Source: Limiplasma sp036652695
GTDB lineage: Bacteria > Bacillota > Clostridia > Christensenellales > Aristaeellaceae
DNA: 64,000 nt
Direction: 5' to 3'
NCBI GenBank assembly: GCA_036652695.1
Contig: JAVVVJ010000006.1
Span: forward strand, 10,967-74,966
The first letter of the stretch is position 1; the number at the start of each line of letters is the position of its first letter. This document shows positions 17,801 through 26,136 of the stretch, in pieces. The translations under genes and the position numbers were made by a program. The notes beneath the pieces were generated by a model, which worked only from the letters and a program-made list of their open reading frames with translations, did not search any database and was not told where the DNA came from.

Positions 17801-18608
17801 GAACATCCTCGCAACAACCTTCGATATGAACGGCTCCAAATTCCGCTGCAATGCTACAAACACCGTGAGCGGCATCGTCTATACGCTTGATTCCGAAGAG
17901 GCCGTTCTCACAGTGACCTCCGCGCCCTTCATCATCACCCCGCCAGAGGATCAAACCGTTCTTGCCCCGGCGACAGCGAGCTTCGAAATTACTGCGCAAG
18001 GCACGCAGCCGCTGCTATATCAGTGGCAGGTTTCCACCGACAACGGCGCAACCTTCCTTGATGTTACCGATGGCACAGGCATGAACACGAACAAATATAC
18101 CACTCCCGCAACCGATTACCTGATGAGCGCTTTCCTGTACCGCTGTGTAGTATCCAACGGCATCCAGCCGCCCGTTGTGAGCGCAGCCGCAAAGCTCACC
18201 GTGAATGCTGCCGTTGCTATTCTCAAGCATCCACGGAGCATCACCATATTTGAAGCGCAGAAACCAAGCTTTAGCATTCTTGCCAACGGCACAATGCCGC
18301 TCACCTATCAGTGGCAATGCAGCCTTGGCGGCAAAGCGCCATGGGCCAACCTGAAAGGCGAAACCTCGCCCACGTTACAGCTTGGAGCTATGTACCTTAA
18401 CCAAAGCGGCAATCGCTACCGCTGCATGGTTACAAACGTATATGGTACAATCTTTTCCAACGCAGCGGAGCTAACGGTGCTCTACAACCAGTTCCTGCCC
18501 CAAACGGGCGATGATACGCCCATTCTGCCACTGTCCATGATGCTGCTTTGCTCCGCTTTGTGCGGCATTGGACTATACTGGATGCGCAAGCGCTTTGTCC
18601 ATAAATAG
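14886..18608 (+). CDS. LPxTG cell-wall-anchored protein with seven Ig-like domains and an InlB-type repeat
   Basis: 1240 residues. Signal peptide 1-30 (basic MRKKSW start, hydrophobic core, cut near AMA). Residues about 35-355 form an unassigned N-terminal domain (GGNYIEIGISDVGSYGTS; FFLPGTIDEGF). An Ig-like domain lies at about 358-458, an InlB/Listeria-Bacteroides repeat at 464-537 (VKFDANTTG ... FKGWYKD ... LYAGW), a putative-Ig He_PIG-like domain at 540-635 (GLPNGLTFNAATREISGTP), and six Ig-like repeats of about 90 residues from 638 to 1198, each with a YQW and a Y/F-R/Q-C pair of strands. LPQTG at 1204-1208, a hydrophobic helix and a basic tail make a sortase anchor. Likely adhesin or glycan-binding surface protein; ligand unknown. 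AGGAGGT precedes the ATG. No sortase gene is in the window. Confidence 0.9.
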   Translation: MRKKSWIAALLTVILATGLTVLPVEQAMAIGSGGTGARSYTAAEGNIFLGGNYIEIGISDVGSYGTSVGAPYKPSDPVYFHPLSMRNDFLRYSIGLRSNGGGWETGTPEKTCDFFLPGTIDEGFTTFWSTSESGTPSYNAGGSKIASRSALKKNIENQKTVDQSSSSLLKAVTTGDMGTSELGTLSYEQIVTFQPDDKQFKTVITLKNTCTQALYKLYYLRKFDPDQNAINRENKTDNYFLNDESGGWWAIASTKNTNGVGTSLTPIDRHTYFSNCENVFCFYSDDLRSEAITGELSFITLNGDGVGKAIDGQHCYDDKAIGLRFNIGTLQPGESATFEYYSSLDPDVEGAVSKAEDVVINITQQPISRTFSQGSITGKLRVRGEVLISGVPTDALAYQWYQSNSASTTGGTPLPGETSSDFIIPTTLKATNDYYYYCVVSGAGQEATTQLATIHIVPANSTIHAVKFDANTTGTVSGMPPKQTVVNGGLVAPVMDPTNTKANETYFKGWYKDSACTSKWDFANERVTSALTLYAGWGKPPTLVITTSSLPNGAELAEYHALIDYSYDGSKSVLLTVGGLPNGLTFNAATREISGTPAAATASATPYRVIIRAQENGSIRPLKTEKELPLFVGVMPVITLDPGHGSQTIPAGSPVTFSATATGLPAPTYAWQVWDPVNSAWANIDGATQSTYTIAKTTPDMNGSQYQCIATNSVGNAKTDIATLTVQEAPTVVITPESYTILQGSGKTATFTAAVTGQPAPRLQWQQATEGENWMDIPGATSSTYSVSDPLFSMNGFRFRCAAINDAVTEPVFSKPSTLIVQRWPVLDTAFPADLTIGAGGTAVFTVTVTGTAPFHYQWQSRSSASAGWVNLGTNSDTLALTNVAFNQNQSQYQCIVSNGFEPAATSRTATLTVNAGVYIITQPEDVTVAVGDSASFSIEASGTMPISYQWQSWNNNTSTWEKLDGATSPQLNILATTFDMNGSKFRCNATNTVSGIVYTLDSEEAVLTVTSAPFIITPPEDQTVLAPATASFEITAQGTQPLLYQWQVSTDNGATFLDVTDGTGMNTNKYTTPATDYLMSAFLYRCVVSNGIQPPVVSAAAKLTVNAAVAILKHPRSITIFEAQKPSFSILANGTMPLTYQWQCSLGGKAPWANLKGETSPTLQLGAMYLNQSGNRYRCMVTNVYGTIFSNAAELTVLYNQFLPQTGDDTPILPLSMMLLCSALCGIGLYWMRKRFVHK

Positions 18609-18630
18609 GCAATCGCGCAAACGCTTCCAA

Positions 18631-18670
18631 ACACAAAACAGCACGAGCCTCCGCTCGTGCTGTTTTGTGT
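18631..18670. terminator. Bidirectional terminator after the LPxTG gene
   Basis: A perfect 18-base stem (18631-18648 with 18653-18670) and a four-base CTCC loop; the outer part is A-rich on the left and T-rich on the right. It closes both the LPxTG gene and the converging glycan operon. Confidence 0.92.
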
Positions 18671-18728
18671 ATAAAGGGCAGAATGCGCCATAAAGGCTCT
18701 TTCGCGCCTTTCGGCTTCCCAACCCTTT

Positions 18729-19499
18729 TTATGCTTCCTGCCCGTAAACCTCCCATTGCCGAAGCGCCGGGAAAGCCGATGGCATATCGCATTTCACCAG
18801 TTTGAGTAAGCGCATCCATTCCACGATATGCTCCCCAAGCTCCACTCGTTGTTCGCCATCCAGCATGCGCAGCGGGAAGGTCTGCTGGTATCCATCAGAA
18901 AGCAGAACTGTGCCCTCCACCCAATAGGCATCGTGCGGGAAATCCGCGCGCAAGTAGAGTGCCATCGCATCAACCCGTACAGGACGACCAAAGGTAAGCG
19001 TAATCTCCGCATCTGTGCGCGCGCCAATGCCCCAGCTTTGGTACGGCCATACGCCATGCCCGTTTGCGATGTGCAGCCCATCCAGCACGTTTCGGGCGCA
19101 AAACACGCTCTCGTCACGTGTTTCCACGTTGGCAACGGCATGCGGATACGCGTTCGTATCGCCGCGTTGATCGGCTGCATTCTGCGCAAGGTTGCGATAT
19201 TCCGCGCCCCTGTCCGGCTGAATGGAAAGTACATGCCGCTCCCCGGCAAACGCGCCGGGCGCGTAAACCAGCGGATTGTCTCCGTCCAGCGGTAGGCGGT
19301 ATACCAGCCTGCCATGCGGCAGATAGACGCGCGCGGGCAAAACCGCCGCATCCACACTCACAATGGCATGCTGCCCGCCGCATTCAAACCATAGCTCGTC
19401 CCCCGGCTGGTATTGACCCAAAAACAATAGTTGTGCCTCGTTTTCGCCCTTGCGGGCGGCGATGCATTGCCCGGCACGCATTACGCTGATGCTGTTCAT
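18729..19499 (-). CDS. Discoidin-like (F5/8 type C-like) protein of the glycan operon, function unknown
   Basis: 256 residues, no signal peptide, so probably cytoplasmic. The N-terminal third is a beta-rich region (GQYQPGDELWFECGGQHAIV; LPLDG; YAPGAFAG). The C-terminal part (about 115-255) looks like a discoidin/F5/8C-type beta sandwich: NVLDGLHIANGHGVWPYQSW, ITLTFGRPVRVDAMALYLRADFPHD, then LLSDGYQQTFPL and a closing WEVYGQEA strand. Such folds bind carbohydrate. It is the last gene of the heparinase-GH88 operon, 18 bases after GH88, so a role in handling the same glycan is likely. I do not recognise a named family with certainty. Confidence 0.65.
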   Translation of the reverse strand: MNSISVMRAGQCIAARKGENEAQLLFLGQYQPGDELWFECGGQHAIVSVDAAVLPARVYLPHGRLVYRLPLDGDNPLVYAPGAFAGERHVLSIQPDRGAEYRNLAQNAADQRGDTNAYPHAVANVETRDESVFCARNVLDGLHIANGHGVWPYQSWGIGARTDAEITLTFGRPVRVDAMALYLRADFPHDAYWVEGTVLLSDGYQQTFPLRMLDGEQRVELGEHIVEWMRLLKLVKCDMPSAFPALRQWEVYGQEA

Positions 19500-19517
19500 G
19501 CTGTTTTCAACCTTTCG

Positions 19518-20645
19518 TTATGGCTTCGCCACCCAGAAGCGCGGATCAGTGCCGCGAAGCTTACAAATTGCCTCCACGAAGAAATAATCGCCGTACATGA
19601 TGTTCACATGCCGCCCCGCCCCATCCTGATGATAGGAGGCCGTACATTTGGTGAGCACACCCACGCTTTGCTCCGTCCAATCGGCACAGAGCTCATCCAT
19701 GGCATGCAGCATGCGCAACGCCGCGCCACGGTAGGCTGAAGCGCGCTCACCCTCCACACAGGCCGCAAGCTCCAATAAACCACAGGCCGCGCAAGCGGCG
19801 GCGATGTTGTCAATGCGCTCCTCACCCTTGGGTTGGCAAAAGTCGCAATCCGTCAAGCCATCCTCGCGTATGTTGGCAATAAAGTAATTCGCGATCCGTT
19901 CGGCGGTTTCCTTGTAGCGAGCCTCTCCGCTGTTCAAATAGCTCAAGGTAAAGCCGTACAGCGCCCACGCCTGCCCACGGCTCCAGCTGGAGCCTACGGC
20001 ATAGCCCTGCCCGGCGGGCTTTTCCAGCGCTTTGCCGGTGAAGGGGTCAAAAATCACAATATGATTGCAGCTGCCGTCCTCGCGCACAAACTCGCGTATG
20101 GCGGTGTCCGCGTGAATGCGCGCAATCGCGGCAAAGCGCGGGTCTCCCGTCCGTTCGCTAGCCCAGTAGAGAAGGCTCAGGTTCATCATGCAATCGATAA
20201 TCGCCCATCCCGCCTGCTCCGGCCTGTTCCACGCGCGGATGAAGCCGATGGGGTTAAAGCGCCCAGCCAGCAAGGTCGCGGCATGCAGGGCGTGAACCGC
20301 CGCCTGCTCGTTCCCCGTCAGGCGATCATCCGCGCCGCAGGAAAGCAGGTACATAAAGCCGACGTCATGGTTGAGGCGAGTAAAGCTCGGAATTTCATTA
20401 ACCAGCAGCTCCTCCGTGCGCCGTGCCTCCTGCAAAAAGCGCTCCTCATGAGAGCCCGCGTAAAGCTGCCACATCATTCCCGGCCAGAAGCCGCCCGTCC
20501 ACCAGCTGTTGCCATCAAACGGCCCGCCAGTCCAGCGCCCGCCCTCGCCTATGTACGGAATGAGCCCCTCCGCGCGCGCGACCTCCGCCGAACGTGCAAA
20601 TTTCTCCACCAGCTTTTCAAAGGTCGAATCAGCCCATGTTTGCAT
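19518..20645 (-). CDS. Unsaturated glucuronyl hydrolase, GH88 family
   Basis: 375 residues from the ATG at 20645. GH88 enzymes hydrolyse the 4,5-unsaturated uronic acid from the non-reducing end of oligosaccharides made by polysaccharide lyases. Catalytic Asp candidates D94 (RLNHDVGF) and D151 (WAIIDCMMNL) match D88 and D149 of the Bacillus enzyme; SSWSRGQAWALYG is the conserved substrate-side segment. GH105 is the near alternative but these motifs favour GH88. No signal peptide, so it acts in the cytoplasm on imported saccharides. AGGAGG precedes the start; the start overlaps the DUF2264 gene end by 17 bases. Confidence 0.88.
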   Translation of the reverse strand: MQTWADSTFEKLVEKFARSAEVARAEGLIPYIGEGGRWTGGPFDGNSWWTGGFWPGMMWQLYAGSHEERFLQEARRTEELLVNEIPSFTRLNHDVGFMYLLSCGADDRLTGNEQAAVHALHAATLLAGRFNPIGFIRAWNRPEQAGWAIIDCMMNLSLLYWASERTGDPRFAAIARIHADTAIREFVREDGSCNHIVIFDPFTGKALEKPAGQGYAVGSSWSRGQAWALYGFTLSYLNSGEARYKETAERIANYFIANIREDGLTDCDFCQPKGEERIDNIAAACAACGLLELAACVEGERASAYRGAALRMLHAMDELCADWTEQSVGVLTKCTASYHQDGAGRHVNIMYGDYFFVEAICKLRGTDPRFWVAKP

Positions 20646-22422
20646 AGTGAGTTGCCTCCTTCGGTAGATTGTTCCAAAGCGTCTCGCCGCCAGTAATCGT
20701 GCCAAGCACCGCGGAAACAAGCACATTTTCCCCTGCGGCAAGCTTGCCGGTAAGCGTTGGCAGCAGCGTGCGCGGAGCCATCAGGTTGGTATTTGGCTCA
20801 GGCATTACCACAACGCTCTCCTCATAGCCGCGCAAAGCCTTTACGCCGCTCACGCCCCATGGCGCAAGAACAACAGCGCCGCGCGCATCCACGCGCTGCT
20901 CCGGCTTGCCCTCACCATCGCGCGCAATGGCGTAACCGCCCTCTGCCACATAAAGCTCGCGGTCGCTATGGATGCGGTGTACGCGCACGTGCCATTCGCC
21001 CATCGGCACAATGGTGGTTTCGATGGTCACGCCCACAAAGGGATGCCATACCGAGGTAACCGAATCCGCCGCAAGCGCAAAAGCTTCGCACCCGTAGCGC
21101 GGATGATAGGTATCGCCATCCTCGCTCACGGCCAGCACACTATCGAACGCGCCGCATTTGAGCAGTTTATTCGATTTGGGCACGCTAAAGCCAAAAACAG
21201 TGGAGTAGACAAATTTCTCGTACTTCGCCTCGTCGTGCGCATGCTCATGCGCGTGATTGCCCGCTTGGTAGGCCATGACATGGCTCCCGTCCGCGCTGCG
21301 CGCAATCAGCATGCGTGCGTGCGGCTGTAGGCTTGTCAGCGGCGTAGTTGGCTTCTTCTCCTGTGCCTGCCAGAAGGGATGCTCCGGCGGCAGCGCTAGG
21401 CAAGCAAAGACCTTCATCGCCCAGTAAGGCGAGCCTGGTGCATTGTACCCTTCCGCCATCAGCAGGCTTGGGTAGCCATAGCCGATGGTAAGCACGCCAT
21501 CACGCGTGAAAATCGGCTTTTGGAACCACTTGCGCAGGTTGCTCAGCAGCAGATGCTTCATGACGCCGTAATCCACCGCCTCGGTCTCCACCTCGCAAAA
21601 CGCCAGCGCGGCATAAAAAGCGCTCTGCGCGAAGCGGTAGGTCAGGCTGCGGCCGTAGGGCAGCGCCTCGCCGGTACGGTCGAACCAGCTGGCAAAATCG
21701 ACAGCCATCCGCTTTGCGCGGTCGATATAGGTTTGGCTGCGCTCCGGGTCACGCTCCTTCATCACCTTGGCATAAATCAGGCCGTAGTAATGGAAAGCCC
21801 ACATGGTATAGTACTCGCGCTGGTTGAAGTAATCAAAATACCAACCGTCCCCCTCGTAGTGGGTTTCAATCAGCGCAAAATCCGCTTCCATACGTTCCTT
21901 TGGGTAAGGCAGGCCGCAAAGCAAAAAGCCCGTGTTTACAAGCACGCGAAAGAAGATCCAGTTGTTCTTTGGCATATCGTGATCATTGATTTGGTTGAGC
22001 CAGCGGTAGACATTGCGCCGCGCGTCCTCCGGCAATTCAAAATAAAACCGCTGCGGGGCAAGGCAAAGCCCCATGCCCATAACGGCCATTTCCACCAGCC
22101 GCTGGTCAAAATCCTCCACATCGCCCCAATACTCAGGGTGCTGGGGATTGGTGCCGTTGATCAGCCCCTGCCGCCATTTTTCCCATAGCGGCTCTACCCC
22201 CTCGCATTTGCCCGCAAGCATGGGCACAATCGCCCACAAAACGCGGGAATAGGCCTCCATCTGCGCGATGTCATCCGGGTATGCAGCCCCGGTATCCCCT
22301 AAATGCAGCCTTGCGCACCCCTCCGATAGTATGGGCAGCAGCGGCTCAATCAGTTCTACCGCCGCGCGCTCTACATCCGCGCGGGTGCGCAGTGGATTAT
22401 TCTTTACTGAATTCCCCATCAT
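20629..22422 (-). CDS. DUF2264 family protein, predicted glycan-active enzyme
   Basis: 597 residues, no signal peptide. The N-terminal two thirds is rich in helices with aromatic motifs (MPKNNWIFFRVLVNTG; GWYFDYFNQREYYTMWAFHYYG), as in alpha/alpha-toroid folds; the last third is beta-rich. At about 390-410 the stretch HEHAHDEAKYEKFVYST resembles the His-rich active-site segment of heparinase-like lyases. The family has no proven reaction that I know of. Position between the heparinase-like and GH88 genes, with a 3-base gap and a 17-base overlap, argues for a step in the same degradation path, for example a lyase or hydrolase. Start ATG follows AAGGAG inside the end of the previous gene. Confidence 0.8.
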   Translation of the reverse strand: MMGNSVKNNPLRTRADVERAAVELIEPLLPILSEGCARLHLGDTGAAYPDDIAQMEAYSRVLWAIVPMLAGKCEGVEPLWEKWRQGLINGTNPQHPEYWGDVEDFDQRLVEMAVMGMGLCLAPQRFYFELPEDARRNVYRWLNQINDHDMPKNNWIFFRVLVNTGFLLCGLPYPKERMEADFALIETHYEGDGWYFDYFNQREYYTMWAFHYYGLIYAKVMKERDPERSQTYIDRAKRMAVDFASWFDRTGEALPYGRSLTYRFAQSAFYAALAFCEVETEAVDYGVMKHLLLSNLRKWFQKPIFTRDGVLTIGYGYPSLLMAEGYNAPGSPYWAMKVFACLALPPEHPFWQAQEKKPTTPLTSLQPHARMLIARSADGSHVMAYQAGNHAHEHAHDEAKYEKFVYSTVFGFSVPKSNKLLKCGAFDSVLAVSEDGDTYHPRYGCEAFALAADSVTSVWHPFVGVTIETTIVPMGEWHVRVHRIHSDRELYVAEGGYAIARDGEGKPEQRVDARGAVVLAPWGVSGVKALRGYEESVVVMPEPNTNLMAPRTLLPTLTGKLAAGENVLVSAVLGTITGGETLWNNLPKEATHYANMG

Positions 22423-22425
22423 GAA

Positions 22426-24237
22426 TCAGCTCCTTATCATCCTCAATTGTTGATGCTGTTCCAAGCACGGCGCGGCGGTCAGCGTGGCGCGCCAAACGCT
22501 TCCCGCAAAATTCGCCGCCATACGCGGATCGGTAATCGGGATTTCCTCCACATGTACCGCAAGCTCTTCTGAGAAGCGCATGCACAGCTTGCTTAAACGC
22601 AGCATGCCTTTTTCCACCTGTGGCTGCTCGCGCAGCATCACAACCCACGTAACGGGTTTCGCCACCGTCAAGAGGAGCGTATCCGTGAGCGCAAAACCGC
22701 CCTCCACCGGACGCAGCTCCCGCGTGAAACGGTCAAGGCCGCAATCCGGCGGGTAAGCGGCTTCCAGCGCCATGCTTACGCCATGCTCATCGGCTCGCAC
22801 GCAATGCGCGGCGTGTTCCCTTCCCGCGCACTGCTCCGCATCGCCGATCAGCGGCAGGTTATGGTTGCGCGAGCGCGTGTTCCATAGCGTATAGCGCTCG
22901 TCGCTAAAGGTTTTGGCGGTGTAGGTCATATTGCCCACGTCAATCACCTGAGGCTCGCCATCCACATAGAGCAAAAAGCTGCCCACATCATTGTGGTTGT
23001 GATTTTCACCATTATGACCGCCCTTGATGGCAGCATAGAAGCCATCCCTTCGCCAAGCATAGACCTGCAAATCCCCCAGCGCAATCCAGCGCTCCAACGG
23101 TGGCTTTGCAACAGGCTCTATGCGTGCAAAAAGCGCGTAAAGCAAGCGGTTCATCTGCGGCGTATCGCACAGCTCCAGCTCGCGCTCCAAATGAAAGGTT
23201 TCCGCGCCCAGTGCCATCAGCGCCGCATTCTGTGTACGCTCGCCATAACGATACAGCCGCTCGCCATTCAAAATCGGCTTTGCGTCACAGTCCGCAAAGT
23301 TCCAATCGTATGCCCCCGCAATATGTGCTTTTACCGGGAACGCCCCAATCGCGCAAATCAGCGGTTCGGCGTAAAAATCCGCCTTTGCGCCAGTCGCACG
23401 CCACAGCAGCTCCAAGCAATCCAGCAGTGAACCGCCAGCCATGTTCCAATAGCCGCACCCTTCATCGCAGCCGCCATCCGGCGGGATGATCGCCAAGTAG
23501 CTATCCAGCATGCGCATAGCGCGCGAAAGCCCCTCCGCAAGGCGCGCGTGATCCCCAAGCTCCATGAGCATCGCGTCCATGAGGTTGGAAAGAATCCATG
23601 GCGTCCAGTTGTTCACATCGTGGCGAATCATGCCCATCCACCAAAAATCATCACGCGTCATAAACGGCAGGAATACGCGGCTCTCCAGCTCCTTGCGCAC
23701 GCGGCGGGCGATGAGCGGAGTAACCGCGTCCAGCTTATCGGCTGTAAAATACAGCGCATAGCAAAGCGTAGCCGCGGTCTGTGCGCAGAAAAGATCGATG
23801 TAGGGGTTTTCAATATCCGGCAAAGGGCGTTCTGCCGCCGGGCGCGTACCGGGATGAGAGCTTCCGTTGTGGGCGCTGAGCACCCATGTGCTTTCCTCAC
23901 AAATGCACCACAGGCCATCCGTGATCGCGTCCACATAGCTGCCGTCATCCGCCACGCATTCCGCAAGCACCGCATAGATGAGCTTCCGTCTGCGCTCAAA
24001 ATAGGGCTTTTCATACGCCTGACGGTCGCCCGTCCGCACAAAGGCCATAAACTGCGTGGCAGTGAGCATGGGATAGCCCGCCTTTGCCTCGTCGCCATGG
24101 GAAAGCAGCTTTTGCTTAACAATAGGCGGCAGTGCGTTCCAGCTTGCACGGTCGCTTCGCGGCGGGAAGGGGCGGCGCGCCTCCCCTTCCAAGAGAAGCG
24201 CGCCCAAATCCTGCCGCTGCAAAAATTCATGAAACAT
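22426..24237 (-). CDS. Heparinase II/III-like polysaccharide lyase family protein
   Basis: 603 residues from the ATG at 24237 (MFHEFLQRQDLG). The N-terminal region is a helical toroid (IRHDVNNWTPWILSNLMDAM; PPDGGCDEGCGYWNMAGG), the C-terminal region a beta sandwich with the family motif GGHNGENHNHNDVGSFLLY, then VIDVGNMTYTAKTFSDERY and RNHNLPLIG. Heparinase II/III-like enzymes cleave uronic-acid polysaccharides by beta-elimination. No signal peptide, so it should act on imported oligosaccharide. A frame extending to 24330 would overlap the permease gene and lacks a binding site. Exact substrate (heparan, hyaluronan/chondroitin, or another uronate glycan) is not decided by sequence. Confidence 0.87.
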   Translation of the reverse strand: MFHEFLQRQDLGALLLEGEARRPFPPRSDRASWNALPPIVKQKLLSHGDEAKAGYPMLTATQFMAFVRTGDRQAYEKPYFERRRKLIYAVLAECVADDGSYVDAITDGLWCICEESTWVLSAHNGSSHPGTRPAAERPLPDIENPYIDLFCAQTAATLCYALYFTADKLDAVTPLIARRVRKELESRVFLPFMTRDDFWWMGMIRHDVNNWTPWILSNLMDAMLMELGDHARLAEGLSRAMRMLDSYLAIIPPDGGCDEGCGYWNMAGGSLLDCLELLWRATGAKADFYAEPLICAIGAFPVKAHIAGAYDWNFADCDAKPILNGERLYRYGERTQNAALMALGAETFHLERELELCDTPQMNRLLYALFARIEPVAKPPLERWIALGDLQVYAWRRDGFYAAIKGGHNGENHNHNDVGSFLLYVDGEPQVIDVGNMTYTAKTFSDERYTLWNTRSRNHNLPLIGDAEQCAGREHAAHCVRADEHGVSMALEAAYPPDCGLDRFTRELRPVEGGFALTDTLLLTVAKPVTWVVMLREQPQVEKGMLRLSKLCMRFSEELAVHVEEIPITDPRMAANFAGSVWRATLTAAPCLEQHQQLRMIRS

Positions 24238-24242
24238 CTTTG

Positions 24243-25109
24243 TCAACCTTTCAGACCCGTGGTCGCAATGCCCTCGATAAAGTACTTTTGCAGGAACAAA
24301 AACACGATGGATACCGGCAGCAGCGAGCATAGCGAGGCCGCCATAATCAAATGGTAGTCGCTGGAATACTGCTGTATGAACCGCTTCAAGCCCACCTGCA
24401 CCGTTTTGACGCTATCGGTGGTCAAGTAGATCAGCGGGCCCATATAATCGTTCCAAGTACCCACAAAAGTGAAGATGAGCAGCGTCGCAATGGCGGGCTT
24501 TGCCAGCGGCAGGATAATGCGAAACCAGATGCCGTACTCGTTGAGGCCATCAATGCGCGCGGCCTCGCTCAGCTCATTGGGAATGCCAATGTAGAACTGG
24601 CGCATCAAAAACACGCCGAAGGCGGAGAAGCTTTGCAGTACCACAAGCGCCCAAAGCGTATCGTACAGCCCAAGCTGCCTCATCATAATGAACTGCGGCA
24701 GCATGTACACCTGCCACGGCACCGCAATCGTGCCAACGTAGCACAGGAACAGGAAATCCCGTCCCCTAAACTGCATCTTGGCAAATGCATATGCGGCAAA
24801 GGAGGAAGTCAAAATCTGCATGAAGGTGACCACAATGGAAACGAAGGCCGTATTTTGGAAATAGGTGAGCAGCGGTACGCGCTGCCAAATGATAGCATAG
24901 TTCTCCCAATGCGGCTGGGCGGGAATCCATTCAATGGGGTAGCGGAACACGTCCTTATCCAGCTTGAGGGATGAGGAGATCATCCACGCGAAGGGAATGA
25001 GCGCGATCACAGCAAACAAGATCAGAAAAAAGTACAAGCATGCCCTGCCGATGATCCGCCCCGCGGTCAGTTGTGCCGGACGATGCTTTTTGGTTGCGAG
25101 CGCCGTCAT
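24243..25109 (-). CDS. Sugar ABC transporter permease, MalG/CUT1 type
   Basis: 288 residues. Inner-membrane permease for oligosaccharide uptake with about six hydrophobic segments; first helix at about 22-45 (ACLYFFLILFAVIALIPFAW). The EAA loop that docks the ATPase is clear: EAARIDGLNEYGIWFRIILP near 190. Pairs with the MalF-type permease upstream (16-base gap) and the binding protein before that. No ATP-binding subunit is coded in the operon, so a shared MsmX/UgpC-type ATPase elsewhere is expected, as is common in Bacillota. Confidence 0.92.
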   Translation of the reverse strand: MTALATKKHRPAQLTAGRIIGRACLYFFLILFAVIALIPFAWMISSSLKLDKDVFRYPIEWIPAQPHWENYAIIWQRVPLLTYFQNTAFVSIVVTFMQILTSSFAAYAFAKMQFRGRDFLFLCYVGTIAVPWQVYMLPQFIMMRQLGLYDTLWALVVLQSFSAFGVFLMRQFYIGIPNELSEAARIDGLNEYGIWFRIILPLAKPAIATLLIFTFVGTWNDYMGPLIYLTTDSVKTVQVGLKRFIQQYSSDYHLIMAASLCSLLPVSIVFLFLQKYFIEGIATTGLKG

Positions 25110-25125
25110 GGGAAGACCCCCTTTC

Positions 25126-26061
25126 TTATAAGTAGTTAACCCATTTCTTTTCCGCGCGGAACTGGATTACCGTAATCACCAGCACAATCGCAAACAGCAC
25201 CATGGAAACTGCGCTTGCGACGCCGTATTTGATTTGTTGAAAGCTCAAATCGTAAATATAGGTAACCAGCATCTTGGTGGCGCGACCCGGACCGCCCTCC
25301 GTCATAATCGCAACCACATCATAGATTTTGAAGCAGGAGATCGTCATCATAATGCTGACAAAGAAGGTGGTTGGCGTAAGCATGGGGAACGTGATCTTCC
25401 AAAACTTCTGCCAGCCGTTGGCGCCATCCACGGTGGCCGCCTCATACAGCTCGCCCGGCACGCCCTGCAAGCCGGCGAGATACATAACCATATAATAACC
25501 CGCGCTGCGCCACACGCCTACGATGATAATCGCCAGCATGGCGTGATCACGGCTTTGTGTCCACGATTTATTGATGTTGATGCCAAATACGGATAGCAGC
25601 TGGTTTACGGGGCCATATTTCATCAGCAGGAAGTTCCAGCAAACGCAGATGGCCACAACGGAGGCGACATAGGGGAAAAAGAATGCGGTGCGAAAGAACT
25701 TTGCGCCCTTGACCGCCTTGTTAAGCACCAGCGCAAGCCCCAACGCGCACGCAATGGTGAGCGGCACGGTGCATAGGGTGTAGAAAACGGTGTTCTTTAG
25801 CGTAATCCCCAAATCGCTTCTAGTGAAGCTGAAATCCTTAAAAATAGTGGCAAAGTTATCAAAACCCGCCCATGTGATGCGGTCAAACGCACCGCCGTTC
25901 CAGTTCAAAAATGCCAGCACGATGGAAAAGAGCACGGGAATCATGGTAAAAATCAAAAACCCAAGAAAATTTGGAGCAATGAAGGAATAGGCAATCAGCG
26001 TGTTGCGTTTTTCCAGCTTGCCCATTTTTCTTTTGCCGGACGTGATCGACTGCGCGTTCAT
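25126..26061 (-). CDS. Sugar ABC transporter permease, MalF/UgpA type
   Basis: 311 residues. First membrane helix at about 22-45 (LIAYSFIAPNFLGFLIFTMIPV), further helices to the end. EAA loop YEAATVDGANGWQKFWKITFP near 220 for ATPase docking. N-terminal cytoplasmic tail with the sequence KRKMGKLEKRNT. Second gene of the glycan operon, 75 bases after the binding-protein gene; a hairpin with a T run lies in that gap and would lower permease expression relative to binding protein. Confidence 0.92.
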   Translation of the reverse strand: MNAQSITSGKRKMGKLEKRNTLIAYSFIAPNFLGFLIFTMIPVLFSIVLAFLNWNGGAFDRITWAGFDNFATIFKDFSFTRSDLGITLKNTVFYTLCTVPLTIACALGLALVLNKAVKGAKFFRTAFFFPYVASVVAICVCWNFLLMKYGPVNQLLSVFGININKSWTQSRDHAMLAIIIVGVWRSAGYYMVMYLAGLQGVPGELYEAATVDGANGWQKFWKITFPMLTPTTFFVSIMMTISCFKIYDVVAIMTEGGPGRATKMLVTYIYDLSFQQIKYGVASAVSMVLFAIVLVITVIQFRAEKKWVNYL

Positions 26062-26087
26062 ATGGGCGGCCTCCCTTGAGATTATTG

Positions 26088-26120
26088 AAAAAAATGAGGG
26101 AAAGGGCGTTCCCCTCTCCC
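26088..26120 (-). terminator. Intra-operon terminator or attenuator between binding protein and permease genes
   Basis: On the minus strand a 9-base stem (26112-26120 with 26098-26106, one G-U pair) with a five-base loop, followed three bases later by seven T (26088-26094). Partial read-through would give more binding protein than permease. Confidence 0.65.
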
Positions 26121-26136
26121 CCAGTTCGGAAACAGG

